Shown piece after piece: positions 26,433 to 35,128 of a stretch of DNA of 64,000 bases. Source of the stretch: Nocardia asteroides (GTDB lineage Bacteria > Actinomycetota > Actinomycetes > Mycobacteriales > Mycobacteriaceae); NCBI GenBank assembly GCA_019930625.1, contig CP082844.1, positions 1,302,001 to 1,366,000 of the forward strand, read 5' to 3'. The notes below the pieces were generated by a model. That model was not told where the DNA came from, ran no database searches, and saw only the letters and a program-made list of their open reading frames with translations. Numbering within the stretch: the stretch's first letter is position 1; the number at the start of each line of letters is the position of its first letter. The position numbers and the translations under genes are program-made.

Positions 26433-27232
26433 GCCACCCCTCCTTTCCCCGAGGTCCCGAACAGCAGCTCCGACAAGTAGTCGTGCAACTTGTGGAACTC
26501 CGGCGTGCGCATCATCTCCGGCAGTCGTGGGCGCGGCAGATCGATCTCGACCAGTTCCAGCACCCGTCCCGGCCGCGGGCTCATCACGGCCACCACGTCG
26601 GACAGGAACACCGCCTCCGCGATGCCGTGCGTGACCATCAGCGTGGTCGCGGGCTTCTCGGTCCAGATCCGCAGCAGCTCCAGATTGAGCCGCTGCCTGG
26701 TCATGTCGTCGAGTGCGCCGAACGGTTCGTCCAGCAGCAGCACCGCCGGCTGCACCACCAGCGCCCGCGCGATCGAGACACGCTGGCGCATACCGCCGGA
26801 CAACTGCGCGGGTTTGGCCTTCTCGAACCCTTCCAGCCCCACCAGCCGGATCAGGTCATCGATCCGATTCGCCTCCGGCGTGATGCCCGCGACTTGCAGC
26901 GGCAGCTTGATATTCGATTCCACCGAACGCCACGGCAACAGCGCCGAATCCTGGAAGGCGATGCCCAGCGCGTGGCGTCCGCGCAGCTCGGCGGGGGTCG
27001 CGCCGTCGATCAGCGCCTTGCCCGCGGTCGGCGTCTCCAGCCCGGCGAGAATGCGCAGCACGGTCGACTTGCCGCAGCCGGAAGGACCGAGCAGCGACAG
27101 GAAGGCACCCTGCTCGGTGTGCAGATCGACGCTCGCCAATGCCTGCACGGTTTTCCGCCCGACCCGGAAGGTCTTGGTCAATCCGCTGAGATGAATCCCG
27201 GTCCCCCCGGCGGCGGCGCTGTCCGTGCTCAT
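26429..27232 (-). CDS. ABC transporter ATP-binding protein (SsuB/TauB-like)
   Basis: About 267 residues with all ATPase motifs: Walker [13 protein letters not shown] near residue 50, Q loop [12 protein letters not shown], signature LSGGMRQRV, Walker [14 protein letters not shown] loop MVTHGIAEA. Start at ATG 27232 (22nd codon of the longest frame); the upstream codons are not conserved. First gene of the four-gene importer on the minus strand; divergent from the pnuC-like gene. Confidence 0.88.
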   Translation of the reverse strand: MSTDSAAAGGTGIHLSGLTKTFRVGRKTVQALASVDLHTEQGAFLSLLGPSGCGKSTVLRILAGLETPTAGKALIDGATPAELRGRHALGIAFQDSALLPWRSVESNIKLPLQVAGITPEANRIDDLIRLVGLEGFEKAKPAQLSGGMRQRVSIARALVVQPAVLLLDEPFGALDDMTRQRLNLELLRIWTEKPATTLMVTHGIAEAVFLSDVVAVMSPRPGRVLELVEIDLPRPRLPEMMRTPEFHKLHDYLSELLFGTSGKGGVA

Positions 27233-27387
27233 GACGGCCACCCTAGGAGCACGCCATTGCACCGATATTGCGAATCGCGCCGCCAGATTGCGCAATCGTT
27301 AAGGTCCGCACCGCGGCCGCGAGATGGATTTCGAATCGCGGCGATCCGATCCGGATGAGAAACGGCCCGCCGCGGGTTGCACGACAG

Positions 27388-28077
27388 GTGAACCCGATCC
27401 TCACGCTGCTCGACGCCAAGTTGCACATCGCGGGCTCGGAGATCCTCTGGCGCGAAGTGATCGGCAACGGCTTCGGCTTGGCCTCCGCGATCGGCGGCAT
27501 GCGGCGGCGCGTCTGGGCCTGGCCGGTCGGCATCGCCGGGAACGCCCTGCTGTTCACCGTGTTCGTCGGCGGCGTCTTCCACACCCCTCAGCAGCTGAAC
27601 ATGGCCGGGCAGGCCGGACGCCAGCTGATGTTCGTCGCGGTCAGCGTGTACGGCTGGTGGAGCTGGTACCGCCACGCGGCGCGGCAGACCGGGCTCGAGC
27701 ATCGCGGCGTCGACCCGCGCTGGGCCAGGACGCGCGAACGCGTCGTGCTCGTGGCGGCGATGCTCGTGGGCACGGTGGTGTTCGCCCAGCTCTTCGAGTG
27801 GCTCGGTTCCTACGGTCCGTGGGCCGAGGCGTGGATCTTCACCGGCTCGGTTCTGGCCACCTACGGCATGGCCCGCGGGCTGGCCGAGTTCTGGCTGATC
27901 TGGATCGCGGTCGACCTGGTCGGCATCCCGCTGCTGGTGCGCGCGGGCTACTACCCCTCGGCCGCGCTGTATTTCGTCTACGCGGGCTTCGTGGCCTGGG
28001 GATTCCTCGTCTGGACACGCGGCATGCGGCCGGACGCCGAGACCCCGCGGCCGCTGACGCCCGCCACCGCGGAGTAG
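27388..28077 (+). CDS. pnuC: PnuC-like nicotinamide riboside/NMN transporter
   Basis: 229 residues. Begins with the usual amphipathic stretch (NPILTLLDAKLHIAGSEILW), then seven or so membrane helices including GNGFGLASAIGGMRRRVWAW and AGQAGRQLMFVAVSVYGWWSW, where the WxxW substrate-site tryptophans of the family appear. Facilitates uptake of a vitamin B3 precursor with an internal kinase trapping the product. The start is a GTG at 27388, chosen because the family sequence begins there; an in-frame ATG at 27355 is the alternative. No neighbouring NAD gene. Confidence 0.78.
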   Translation: MNPILTLLDAKLHIAGSEILWREVIGNGFGLASAIGGMRRRVWAWPVGIAGNALLFTVFVGGVFHTPQQLNMAGQAGRQLMFVAVSVYGWWSWYRHAARQTGLEHRGVDPRWARTRERVVLVAAMLVGTVVFAQLFEWLGSYGPWAEAWIFTGSVLATYGMARGLAEFWLIWIAVDLVGIPLLVRAGYYPSAALYFVYAGFVAWGFLVWTRGMRPDAETPRPLTPATAE

Positions 28078-28108
28078 GCCGGAAAACGGGCAGCGTCCCG
28101 TATCCGGC
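28078..28108. terminator. Bidirectional terminator hairpin
   Basis: GCCGG-AAA-ACGGG (28078-28090) pairs with CCCGT-AT-CCGGC (28097-28108) between the convergent pnuC-like and deoR genes. Confidence 0.6.
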
Positions 28109-28112
28109 TCCG

Positions 28113-28904
28113 CTACACCACGTCGACCCGTACGCCCGCCGCTCGGATCTTCTCCACCGCGACCGGATCGGCGTCGGTGTCGGTGACCAGCACGTGCACC
28201 TGCTCGATGCCGCAGATGCGGGCCAGGGCGGTGCGTTCGAGCTTGTCCCCGGTGGCCACCACCAGCACCCGCCCGGAACGCCGCACCATCTCGGTGGTCA
28301 CCCCGGCCTCATCGATGTGCCTGCACTGGGCGCCGCCCTCGGCGGAGATCGCGTTCACCCCGAGCACGAGCTCGTCGAGCCGCAATTCGGCCAGCGCCCG
28401 TTCGGCGAGCGGCCCGTGCAGCTCGTAGGACTCCCGCCGCGCCACTCCGCCGAGGACGATGGTGCGCATGTGCGGCCGCAGCACCATCTCTCCCGCGATG
28501 TTCAGCGCGTTGGTGACGATGGTCAGCTGCTCGTCCCCCGACGAATCCGGATCGGTGCGCCCGGCCAGCGCCCTGGCCACCGCCGTTGTGGTGGTGCCGC
28601 CGTTCATCCCCACCACCGCGTGCGGATCGACCAGGGATGCGGCGTGCTCGGCGATGCGCTGCTTGGCCTCGCCCGCGCTCTGCCGGTAGCGGGCGGGCAG
28701 GTCGTAGGCCACCGAGGTGGCCACAACACCGCCGTGCGTCCGGGTCGCCAGCTGTTGCTCGGCGAGCGCGGTGAAATCGCGGCGCACCGTCGCGGCGGAC
28801 ACGCCGAGCCGCTCGGCGGCCTCCTCCACCGAGAGCCGACCGGACTCGGCGAGCAGCTCGAGCAACCGGTTCCACCGTTGCGGTCGATCCGTCGACCCGG
28901 TCAT
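28113..28904 (-). CDS. DeoR-family regulator (AgaR-like)
   Basis: 263 residues. N-terminal DeoR winged helix: RWNRLLELLAESGRLSVEEA, SAATVRRDFTALAEQQLATR near residue 40. The C-terminal domain is the sugar-isomerase-like effector fold with GMNGGTTTTAV near 100 (phosphosugar-binding). Regulators of this kind sense phosphorylated sugars. The start is ATG 28904; the 22-codon longer frame lacks support. It most likely controls the amino-sugar genes downstream, whose divergent intergenic region holds a suitable inverted repeat. Confidence 0.85.
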   Translation of the reverse strand: MTGSTDRPQRWNRLLELLAESGRLSVEEAAERLGVSAATVRRDFTALAEQQLATRTHGGVVATSVAYDLPARYRQSAGEAKQRIAEHAASLVDPHAVVGMNGGTTTTAVARALAGRTDPDSSGDEQLTIVTNALNIAGEMVLRPHMRTIVLGGVARRESYELHGPLAERALAELRLDELVLGVNAISAEGGAQCRHIDEAGVTTEMVRRSGRVLVVATGDKLERTALARICGIEQVHVLVTDTDADPVAVEKIRAAGVRVDVV

Positions 28905-29021
28905 CTCACACCGCCCCGCTCGCACGGGGGACCTGCTGTTTCGGCGAGCACGCGAACAATATGACCACACGCACGCGCCGACCGCGAAGATTGCCTGCGG
29001 CCGGTGCCGAGCCGGGTCGGC

Positions 29022-29765
29022 TCAAGGCACATCGACCTCGACCGCGGGCCTCGACCGGAGCGTCGGTGGGTGGGAAAAGCGTCCGGCCCCGTCTCCCCTG
29101 GGCACATCGGCCCCTGTGAGAGACAGACCGGAGTTCACGAAATAGGCGATTTCTTCGCAGATTTCGTCCAGACTCACTGTCGCGTCCGGGGCGGTGCTGT
29201 GCACCAATTCCTGGGCCAGGGACGTGACCGCGCCGATCACCGCCAGTGCGAAGAGATCGAAACGCCGCGGGCCGGTCTCGCCGCGGCCGACGGCGCGTTC
29301 GGCCTCGCTGATCAGCAACGCCGAGAGCAAGCGGCGCTGCTGCCTGCGCCACTCCTCCACCGCGGCGCTGACGCCGACGATCTCCACATAGCAAACTCGC
29401 GCGCACCGGGCGTCGGCACACGTGACGCCCAGATACGCGCGGAAACTCGCCACCACGCGCGCGGGCAGGGGCTCGTTCTCGGTGGCCGCCAGCGCCGCGA
29501 TCGCGCATTCCAGCGCACGGGAGGTGATGCGATTGGCCAGGGCGATGAGCAGTGCCTCGCGGCTGCCCATGTCCTCGTAGAAACTGCGCGTGGAGACATT
29601 CGCCACGGCGCAGAGGCGTTCGATCGACGTGGCCGCGTAACCCTGGGTGCCGAATAGTTCGAGAGCGGCGTCGATCAGCCGGGTCTGCCGCTGGGCAACC
29701 CGCTGTTGCTTGGACAGTCCGCCGTAGCTACGACCGTCTCTGGGTCGGTGATCCCGCCGTGTCAC
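29022..29765 (-). CDS. TetR family regulator
   Basis: 247 residues. A basic leader (1-25) precedes the TetR domain: RLIDAALELFGTQGYAATSI and ERLCAVANVSTRSFYEDMGS. The C-terminal domain has a cysteine-containing region (CADARCARVCYVEIVG) where TetR ligand pockets usually lie. It stands between the DeoR gene and the sugar importer, but nothing ties it to them. Target and ligand unknown. Confidence 0.82.
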   Translation of the reverse strand: MTRRDHRPRDGRSYGGLSKQQRVAQRQTRLIDAALELFGTQGYAATSIERLCAVANVSTRSFYEDMGSREALLIALANRITSRALECAIAALAATENEPLPARVVASFRAYLGVTCADARCARVCYVEIVGVSAAVEEWRRQQRRLLSALLISEAERAVGRGETGPRRFDLFALAVIGAVTSLAQELVHSTAPDATVSLDEICEEIAYFVNSGLSLTGADVPRGDGAGRFSHPPTLRSRPAVEVDVP

Positions 29766-29876
29766 CGTTCGATGCTACCGCGCGGCTACCTTTCGTCAGC
29801 GCGCTGAACGGTAGACACGCAACCATGTCGCCGGACGTTTCCGCCATGGGCGGCAACGGAATCGATCGTGCCCGAA

Positions 29877-30770
29877 CTATTTCACGCTGCCCGCCGTCAA
29901 GCCGGCGACCAGACGCTTCTCGATGACAGCGAACAGCAGCACCACCGGGATGATGCCGACGGTGGAGATCGCGAACACGTACTGCCAGGCGGTGTCGTAC
30001 TGGCCGACGAACTTGGTCAGCGCCACCGACAGCGGCTGATTCTCCGGCGTGGTCAGCACGACCAGGCTGGCAGCGAATTCGTTCCAGCACGCCACCGCGA
30101 CGAAGATCGTCGCCGTGACGATGCCGGGCCAGACCAGCGGCAGGCTCACCCGCACCAGCGTCTGCCAGCGGCCGAGTCCGTCGAGCATCGCGGCTTCCTC
30201 GATCTCCACCGGGATCGCGGCGAAGAAACTGTGCAGGATCCACACCGCGAAGGACAAGTTGAACGCGGCGTTGACCAGGATCATGGCCAGCCAGGTGTCA
30301 TTGATGCCGAGCGCGAAGAACTCGCGGATCAACCCGGTGACCAGCACCGTGGGCTGCAACATCTGGGTCACCAGCACCACACCGAGGAACACTCCGCGAC
30401 CCGGGAAGCGGTGCCGGGCGGTGTAGTACCCCGCCGGTATCGCCACGGCCAGCACCAGCGCGGTGGCGCAGACGGTGATGATGATCGTGCTGGCCAGATT
30501 GAACGGCAGCGGCGTCTCGGGGGTGTCCCACATCGTCGTGTAGTTGTCCGGATGCCAGGACTGCGGCAGATACGTCGGCGGGATGCGCAGGATCTCGGCT
30601 CCGCTCTTCAACGACCCGAGCACCATCACGACGAAAGGCAGCAGGAACCCCGCGGCGAGCACCACGCCGACCGCGGTGAGCTCCCAGCGCCGTCGCTCCC
30701 GCCGCGCGGGTTCGGCCGCGGCGACCGGCGCCATCGGCACCTGCTCGCGGACCCGCACCCGCGTCGTCAT
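29877..30770 (-). CDS. Sugar ABC transporter permease (CUT1, MalG-like)
   Basis: 297 residues, six membrane helices after a basic N-terminus. The EAA loop near residue 195 reads EAAMLDGLGRWQTLVRVSLP, standard for MalG-type permeases. The stop/start overlap with the MalF-like gene (ATGA) places it in one operon, behind the substrate-binding protein. Start at ATG 30770; the long open frame beyond it is noise. No ATPase gene is present in this operon. Confidence 0.88.
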   Translation of the reverse strand: MTTRVRVREQVPMAPVAAAEPARRERRRWELTAVGVVLAAGFLLPFVVMVLGSLKSGAEILRIPPTYLPQSWHPDNYTTMWDTPETPLPFNLASTIIITVCATALVLAVAIPAGYYTARHRFPGRGVFLGVVLVTQMLQPTVLVTGLIREFFALGINDTWLAMILVNAAFNLSFAVWILHSFFAAIPVEIEEAAMLDGLGRWQTLVRVSLPLVWPGIVTATIFVAVACWNEFAASLVVLTTPENQPLSVALTKFVGQYDTAWQYVFAISTVGIIPVVLLFAVIEKRLVAGLTAGSVK

Positions 30771-31648
30771 CGGTCGACCTCCCGGGTCGGGCGGACCAGC
30801 CGGACGTAGATCGCGATGACGACGACGATCAGCGCGAAGTTCAGCACGCTCATCGCGGCGGCGGTGTCGACCTGCTGGTTCTGCCGGATCAGCTTGAACG
30901 TGAGCGTCGTGGTGGTGTCCGCCGAGAACCCGGCGATGCTGCCGGTGATCACTTGCAGGATCGGCAGCGAATTGAACACGTTGATGATGTTGATGATGGT
31001 CGCCACCGCGATCGCCGGACGCAGCTGCGGCAACGTGAGATGGCGGTAGCGCTGCCACGCGCTCGCGCCGTCGACCCGCCCCGCCTCCTCGATCTCCGCC
31101 GGGATCGACTGCAACCCGGCCAGAATCGTGTAGGTCGTGAACGGCACCGAGACGAATACCGCGACGGCCATCGCCACGAGGAACGCCTGTGCCGGCTGCT
31201 TGGTGAAGCCGTAACCGCGGTCGAGCAGGCCGATGTCGACCAGGAACCGGTTCGCGATGCCGACGTCCGGGTCGAGCATGTAGTAGAAGATCGTCGTCGT
31301 CATCACCACCGACGCCGCCCACGGCACCAGGATCGCCATCCGCACGGCGGTGCGGCCGGGGAAGTCCTTGTGCAGGAACTGGGCCAGCGCCGCGGACAGC
31401 ACCAGGGTGAGCAGCACGACGCCGACCACCCAGACCACCGTGTGGGCAAACACCGAGCCGAGTTCCGAGATCGCGAACAGGCTCCGGTAGTTGGCCAGTC
31501 CGGCGTTGCCGCGGTCCTGGCCGTAGGCGGTGAGGTCCCTGGTGCTGGTCCACACCATGTAGCAGGCCGGGAAGGCGACGATGCCCGCGATCAGGACCAG
31601 CGAAGGCGCGATCCACGGCAACGCCGCCGGCAATCCCCTGCGCCGCAC
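30767..31648 (-). CDS. Sugar ABC transporter permease (CUT1, MalF-like)
   Basis: 293 residues, six helices, with EEAGRVDGASAWQRYRHLTL as the EAA loop near residue 190. Start is GTG 31648, two bases after the binding-protein stop codon. It forms the heterodimeric channel with the MalG-like protein. Sugar specificity comes from the lipoprotein encoded upstream. Confidence 0.88.
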   Translation of the reverse strand: MRRRGLPAALPWIAPSLVLIAGIVAFPACYMVWTSTRDLTAYGQDRGNAGLANYRSLFAISELGSVFAHTVVWVVGVVLLTLVLSAALAQFLHKDFPGRTAVRMAILVPWAASVVMTTTIFYYMLDPDVGIANRFLVDIGLLDRGYGFTKQPAQAFLVAMAVAVFVSVPFTTYTILAGLQSIPAEIEEAGRVDGASAWQRYRHLTLPQLRPAIAVATIINIINVFNSLPILQVITGSIAGFSADTTTTLTFKLIRQNQQVDTAAAMSVLNFALIVVVIAIYVRLVRPTREVDR

Positions 31649-31649
31649 G

Positions 31650-32900
31650 TCAGTTCGCGGCTTCCTGGATGCGACGCAATACCTGAGCCGGGTCCGCGCC
31701 CTGTCCGATCGTGCCCATCTGCTGGCGGATGGCGCCCTGAGCCGCGGCCCATTTCGGGTTGTTGCTCGGGTAGAACCGTGCCACCGAGAGCGTGGCGGCG
31801 AACGCTTTCGTCACGGGGTCATCGGCGAGCGCGGCGGCGGCACTGTGCGTGATCGGGATGAAGCCCTCGTGCTTGACGAAGTTCGCGTACACCGCGGCCG
31901 AATAGAAGTAGTCGAGGAACTTCTTGATCGACTCGGCTTTCGCGCCGTCCTTCTTGAACGCCATCAGGTGGTCGGCCACACCCAGCGTCACCGGGTTGCC
32001 GGTCTTGGTCGGCGACGGCGCGGTCGCGTAGCGCAGGCCGGGGTTCTTCGCGGTGATCTGGCCGATGGTGGGCGGCAGCGCTTCGATCATGCCGATCTTG
32101 CCCTGGATGAAGGCGTTGATCACGTCCTTGCGGTCGGTCGCGCCCGGATTCGGTTGAGTGGCGCCGGCATCGATGAGTTCACGCATGGCCCGCACACCCT
32201 CCAGGTTCTCCGGGGTGTCCACGGTGATCCGGTCGCCGTCGGCCCAGGAGCCGCCCGCGCCGAAGGTCCAGATGGAGGCCTCGCCCTGCGCCTCCTCGCT
32301 ACCCAGTGGGAGCCCGTACCCGGAGACGCCGCCGCCGAGCGCCTGGATCTTCTTCGCCACGTCGGTCAGCTCGGCCCAGGTCTTCGGCGGCCGGACGATG
32401 CCCGCCTTGTCGAACAATTCGGTGTTGTAGAACAGGGTGCGAGTGGAGGCGAACAACGGCAGTGCGTACTGGGTGCCGTTCAGCGACGCGTTCTGCGCGA
32501 AGGCCGGCTGGATGTCCGCCAGCACCGGCGCGGAGACGATGTCGGTGGCCGGGTAGAGCAAGCCGTCTGCGGCGAAGCTGGCGTAGGCGTCGATGTTGAG
32601 GATGTCCGGGGTGGTCGCCTGCGACTGGAGCTTCGTGCGCACCACGTCGTTGATCGAGTTCCACGATTCCATCTGCAAATTCACCGTGATGCCCGGGTTC
32701 TGCTTCTGGAATTCGGCGATGACGCCGTCCCACAGCGCCTTGGTGCCCGTGGCGCCGTCGCTGTAGGCGGGGGCCAGGAGATTGATCGTAGTGTCGGAGT
32801 CCGCGGCATTCTTCGGACCGAACCCGCAGGACGAGAGGGTCAGCGCGAGGCCGGTGACCATCGCGACTCCGGCAAGCACGCGGTGGAATGGTCTTTTCAC
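31650..32900 (-). CDS. Sugar-binding lipoprotein of an ABC importer (family 1)
   Basis: 416 residues. Signal peptide and lipobox (hydrophobic 8-22, then LSSCG) mark a lipoprotein. The solute-binding family 1 fold follows: WDGVIAEFQKQNPGITVNLQ near residue 60, YASFAADGLLYPATDI near 105, and FNTELF-type segment FYNTELFDKAGI near 165. Preceded by a purine-rich leader. By context it captures an amino sugar or amino-sugar oligosaccharide. The upstream region is shared with the divergent catabolic operon. Confidence 0.88.
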   Translation of the reverse strand: MKRPFHRVLAGVAMVTGLALTLSSCGFGPKNAADSDTTINLLAPAYSDGATGTKALWDGVIAEFQKQNPGITVNLQMESWNSINDVVRTKLQSQATTPDILNIDAYASFAADGLLYPATDIVSAPVLADIQPAFAQNASLNGTQYALPLFASTRTLFYNTELFDKAGIVRPPKTWAELTDVAKKIQALGGGVSGYGLPLGSEEAQGEASIWTFGAGGSWADGDRITVDTPENLEGVRAMRELIDAGATQPNPGATDRKDVINAFIQGKIGMIEALPPTIGQITAKNPGLRYATAPSPTKTGNPVTLGVADHLMAFKKDGAKAESIKKFLDYFYSAAVYANFVKHEGFIPITHSAAAALADDPVTKAFAATLSVARFYPSNNPKWAAAQGAIRQQMGTIGQGADPAQVLRRIQEAAN

Positions 32901-33013
32901 GAGCAGAACCTTTCAGATTTACCCACCCGGCGCCAGCGGAGCCGCCGATGATGGGAGGACACACCGTCCGTGCGCCTCAATCTAGCCCGGATGGTGATCA
33001 TATGTGACCGATT

Positions 33014-33040
33014 TGATCGTAAATTTGACATGAACGATCA
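33014..33040. promoter_or_regulatory. Candidate DeoR operator between the importer and catabolic operons
   Basis: TGATCGT (33014-33020) and ACGATCA (33034-33040) form a perfect 7-bp inverted repeat with 13-bp spacing, in the AT-rich divergent region 32901-33060. Its place between two operons of the same pathway suits the local DeoR protein. A second TGATCA-like element lies just upstream, at 32995-33000. Confidence 0.5.
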
Positions 33041-33060
33041 CGTCGAGCGAAGCTGTTCAG

Positions 33061-33972
33061 GTGCCTACGCCTGCCGACCACACGCCGGAACCACATCTGG
33101 CCACCGAGGTGGCGACCCAGCCGGACGACTGGACGCACGCCGCCACCATCGCCGCGGATCATCACGCCGCACTGCCGAAGCCGGGCGAGCGCGTCGCCGT
33201 GATCGGGTGCGGCACGTCGTATTTCATGTCCCGGGCGATCGCGGCGCTGCGGGAGGGCGCGGGCCGGGGGCTCACGGATGCCTGGCCAGCCAGCGCGGTC
33301 CCGGCCCGGGAGTACGACCGCTACCTCGTGATCTGCCGCTCCGGCACCACCACCGAGGTCATCCGCGCCATGCGGGCGATCCCGGCGCGCGTCCCTCGCG
33401 CGGTGATCTGCTCCAGTCCCGGCACACCTGTCCTCGAACTGGGTGATCCGATCCTCATCGAGCAGGTCGACGAGCGGTCGGTGGTGCAGACCCGTTTCGC
33501 GACCACCACCCTCGCCATCCTGCGCAGCCACCTCGGCGAGGACCTCACGCCGGTGATCGCCCAAGCTCGCGCCGTGCTCGCCGAGCAGCCCGCCGAGTCG
33601 CTGGTGGCGGTACGCGGCGCCGAGCAGATCAGCTTCGTCGGCATGGGATTCGCGGCGGCCATCGCCGACGAGGCGGCGCTCAAGCTGCGCGAATCCTGCC
33701 AGTCCTGGACGGAGGCCTATCCGGCGACCGAGTACCGCCACGGCCCCATCGCCATCTCGGCGCCGGGCCGGGCGGTTTGGGCCTTCGGGCCGCTGGAGCC
33801 GGGATTCGCCGACGATGTCGCCGCCACCGGCGCCCACCTGGAACACCGCGAGATCGACCCGATGGCGGATCTGCTGCGGGTGCACCGGCTCTGCGTCCTG
33901 CGTGCCGCCGACCTGGGGCTGGACCCGGACCATCCGCGCGGCCTGAATCGCTCCGTGGTCTTGAAGTCGTGA
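33061..33972 (+). CDS. SIS-domain phosphosugar isomerase/deaminase (AgaS-like)
   Basis: 303 residues with two SIS domains. First half: AVIGCGTSYFMSRA (phosphosugar loop) and ICRSGTTTEVIRA; second half: FVGMGFAAAIADEAALKLRE and the family-typical ATEYRHGP near 220, as in GlmS C-terminal halves, FrlB and AgaS. AgaS converts galactosamine-6-phosphate to tagatose-6-phosphate plus ammonia. There is no glutaminase domain, so it releases rather than uses ammonia. Start GTG 33061, weak ribosome site. Followed 82 bp later by the ROK gene. Confidence 0.8.
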   Translation: MPTPADHTPEPHLATEVATQPDDWTHAATIAADHHAALPKPGERVAVIGCGTSYFMSRAIAALREGAGRGLTDAWPASAVPAREYDRYLVICRSGTTTEVIRAMRAIPARVPRAVICSSPGTPVLELGDPILIEQVDERSVVQTRFATTTLAILRSHLGEDLTPVIAQARAVLAEQPAESLVAVRGAEQISFVGMGFAAAIADEAALKLRESCQSWTEAYPATEYRHGPIAISAPGRAVWAFGPLEPGFADDVAATGAHLEHREIDPMADLLRVHRLCVLRAADLGLDPDHPRGLNRSVVLKS

Positions 33973-34054
33973 TCGAGCACGTGCGGTGAGAACCGGTCGT
34001 GGCCAGGCCGCGCGCACCCTGGCCCAGGGTTCGCCACGAACTACTGTGCCGAGC

Positions 34055-35128
34055 ATGGGAAACGAACAGCCGAGGACACCGGCGGGTTCTGGTGCGTCCG
34101 TGGCCGGGCCGCGCACCCCTGAGACCAACTCGCGCCGCGACGAGCCGACCGGGCGTTCGGGCTCGGGGCGGGCCACGACCGTGCTCGGCACGACGACGCT
34201 CACCGCGCCGCTACCGGGCGAGGCGCTCGTGCTCGGACTGGATGTCGGCGGAACCACCATCAAAGGCGAGGTCACCGATGCCGAAGGCGCGGCTCTGGCG
34301 ATGGGCTCGGTCGCCACGCCCCACGGTCCGGTCGCCTTCGACGCGATGGGCGAGCTCGGCGAGCGGTTGCTGGCCGAACTGCCGGAATCCGACCGCGGCC
34401 GGGTGCGCCGCGCGGCGGTGGTGCTGCCGGGGATCGTCGATACCACGCGCTCGATCGCGGTGTTCAGCAGCAACGTCGGTTGGCGCGACGTGCATGTGGG
34501 CGATCGCTTCACCGAGCGCTGGGGCGTGCCGACGCTGATCGAACACGATGTCGCCGTGGCCGGTTGGGCGGAATGGAAGTACGGCGCCGGGCAGGGCCAC
34601 GAGAACGTGTGCGTCGTCATTCTCGGCACCGGTATCTCCGGGACGCTGTCGGTCGGCGGGCGGTTGGTGCGCAGCAGCTACGGGCAGGTCGGCGAGTACG
34701 GGCACGTGCCGGTGCGGCGCGCGGGCGGCTTGCCCTGCCCGTGCGGCAATACCGGCTGCGTCGAGACGGTCGCGTCGGGCGCGGCCATCGCGCGCGCCTA
34801 CACCCGCCGCACCGGACGGGAGACGACCGGCGCCGCCGAGGTCTTCGCCCTCATGTCCACCGACCCCGACGCCGCCGCCGTGGTCGAGGACGCGGTCGAG
34901 GCGCTCGCCGACGGGCTGGTCGGCATCGTGCACGCCGCCTGTCCCGAACTGGTCGTCCTCGGCGGCGGCCTCGCCGGAGCGGGCACGGCGCTGACCGCCC
35001 CACTGCACCGGGCGCTGACGGACCGGCTCCGCCTGGTCCCCGCACCGCGAGTGGTGCTCGGCGAGTTCGGCGCCCGCGCCGGGCTGGCGGGCGCCGCCCT
35101 CTTCGCCCGCCGAGGGGCACTGACATGA
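34055..35128 (+). CDS. ROK family sugar kinase
   Basis: About 357 residues. After ~55 disordered residues the ATP site GLDVGGTTIKGEVTDAEG appears; then HDVAVAGWAEW, GTGISGT, and the ROK zinc motif CPCGNTGCVETVASG near 230 (CxCGxxGCxE). There is no N-terminal helix-turn-helix, so it is a kinase, not a repressor. By context it phosphorylates N-acetylgalactosamine or a related amino sugar. Start unclear: ATG 34055 or GTG 33986. It overlaps the nagA gene by ATGA. Confidence 0.85.
   Translation: MGNEQPRTPAGSGASVAGPRTPETNSRRDEPTGRSGSGRATTVLGTTTLTAPLPGEALVLGLDVGGTTIKGEVTDAEGAALAMGSVATPHGPVAFDAMGELGERLLAELPESDRGRVRRAAVVLPGIVDTTRSIAVFSSNVGWRDVHVGDRFTERWGVPTLIEHDVAVAGWAEWKYGAGQGHENVCVVILGTGISGTLSVGGRLVRSSYGQVGEYGHVPVRRAGGLPCPCGNTGCVETVASGAAIARAYTRRTGRETTGAAEVFALMSTDPDAAAVVEDAVEALADGLVGIVHAACPELVVLGGGLAGAGTALTAPLHRALTDRLRLVPAPRVVLGEFGARAGLAGAALFARRGALT

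Noticed and set aside
34480..35124. N-terminal part of the frame that continues into the NagA-type gene
   Set aside because: Shadow of the ROK gene; the NagA family sequence begins at the ATG at 35125, which overlaps the ROK stop.
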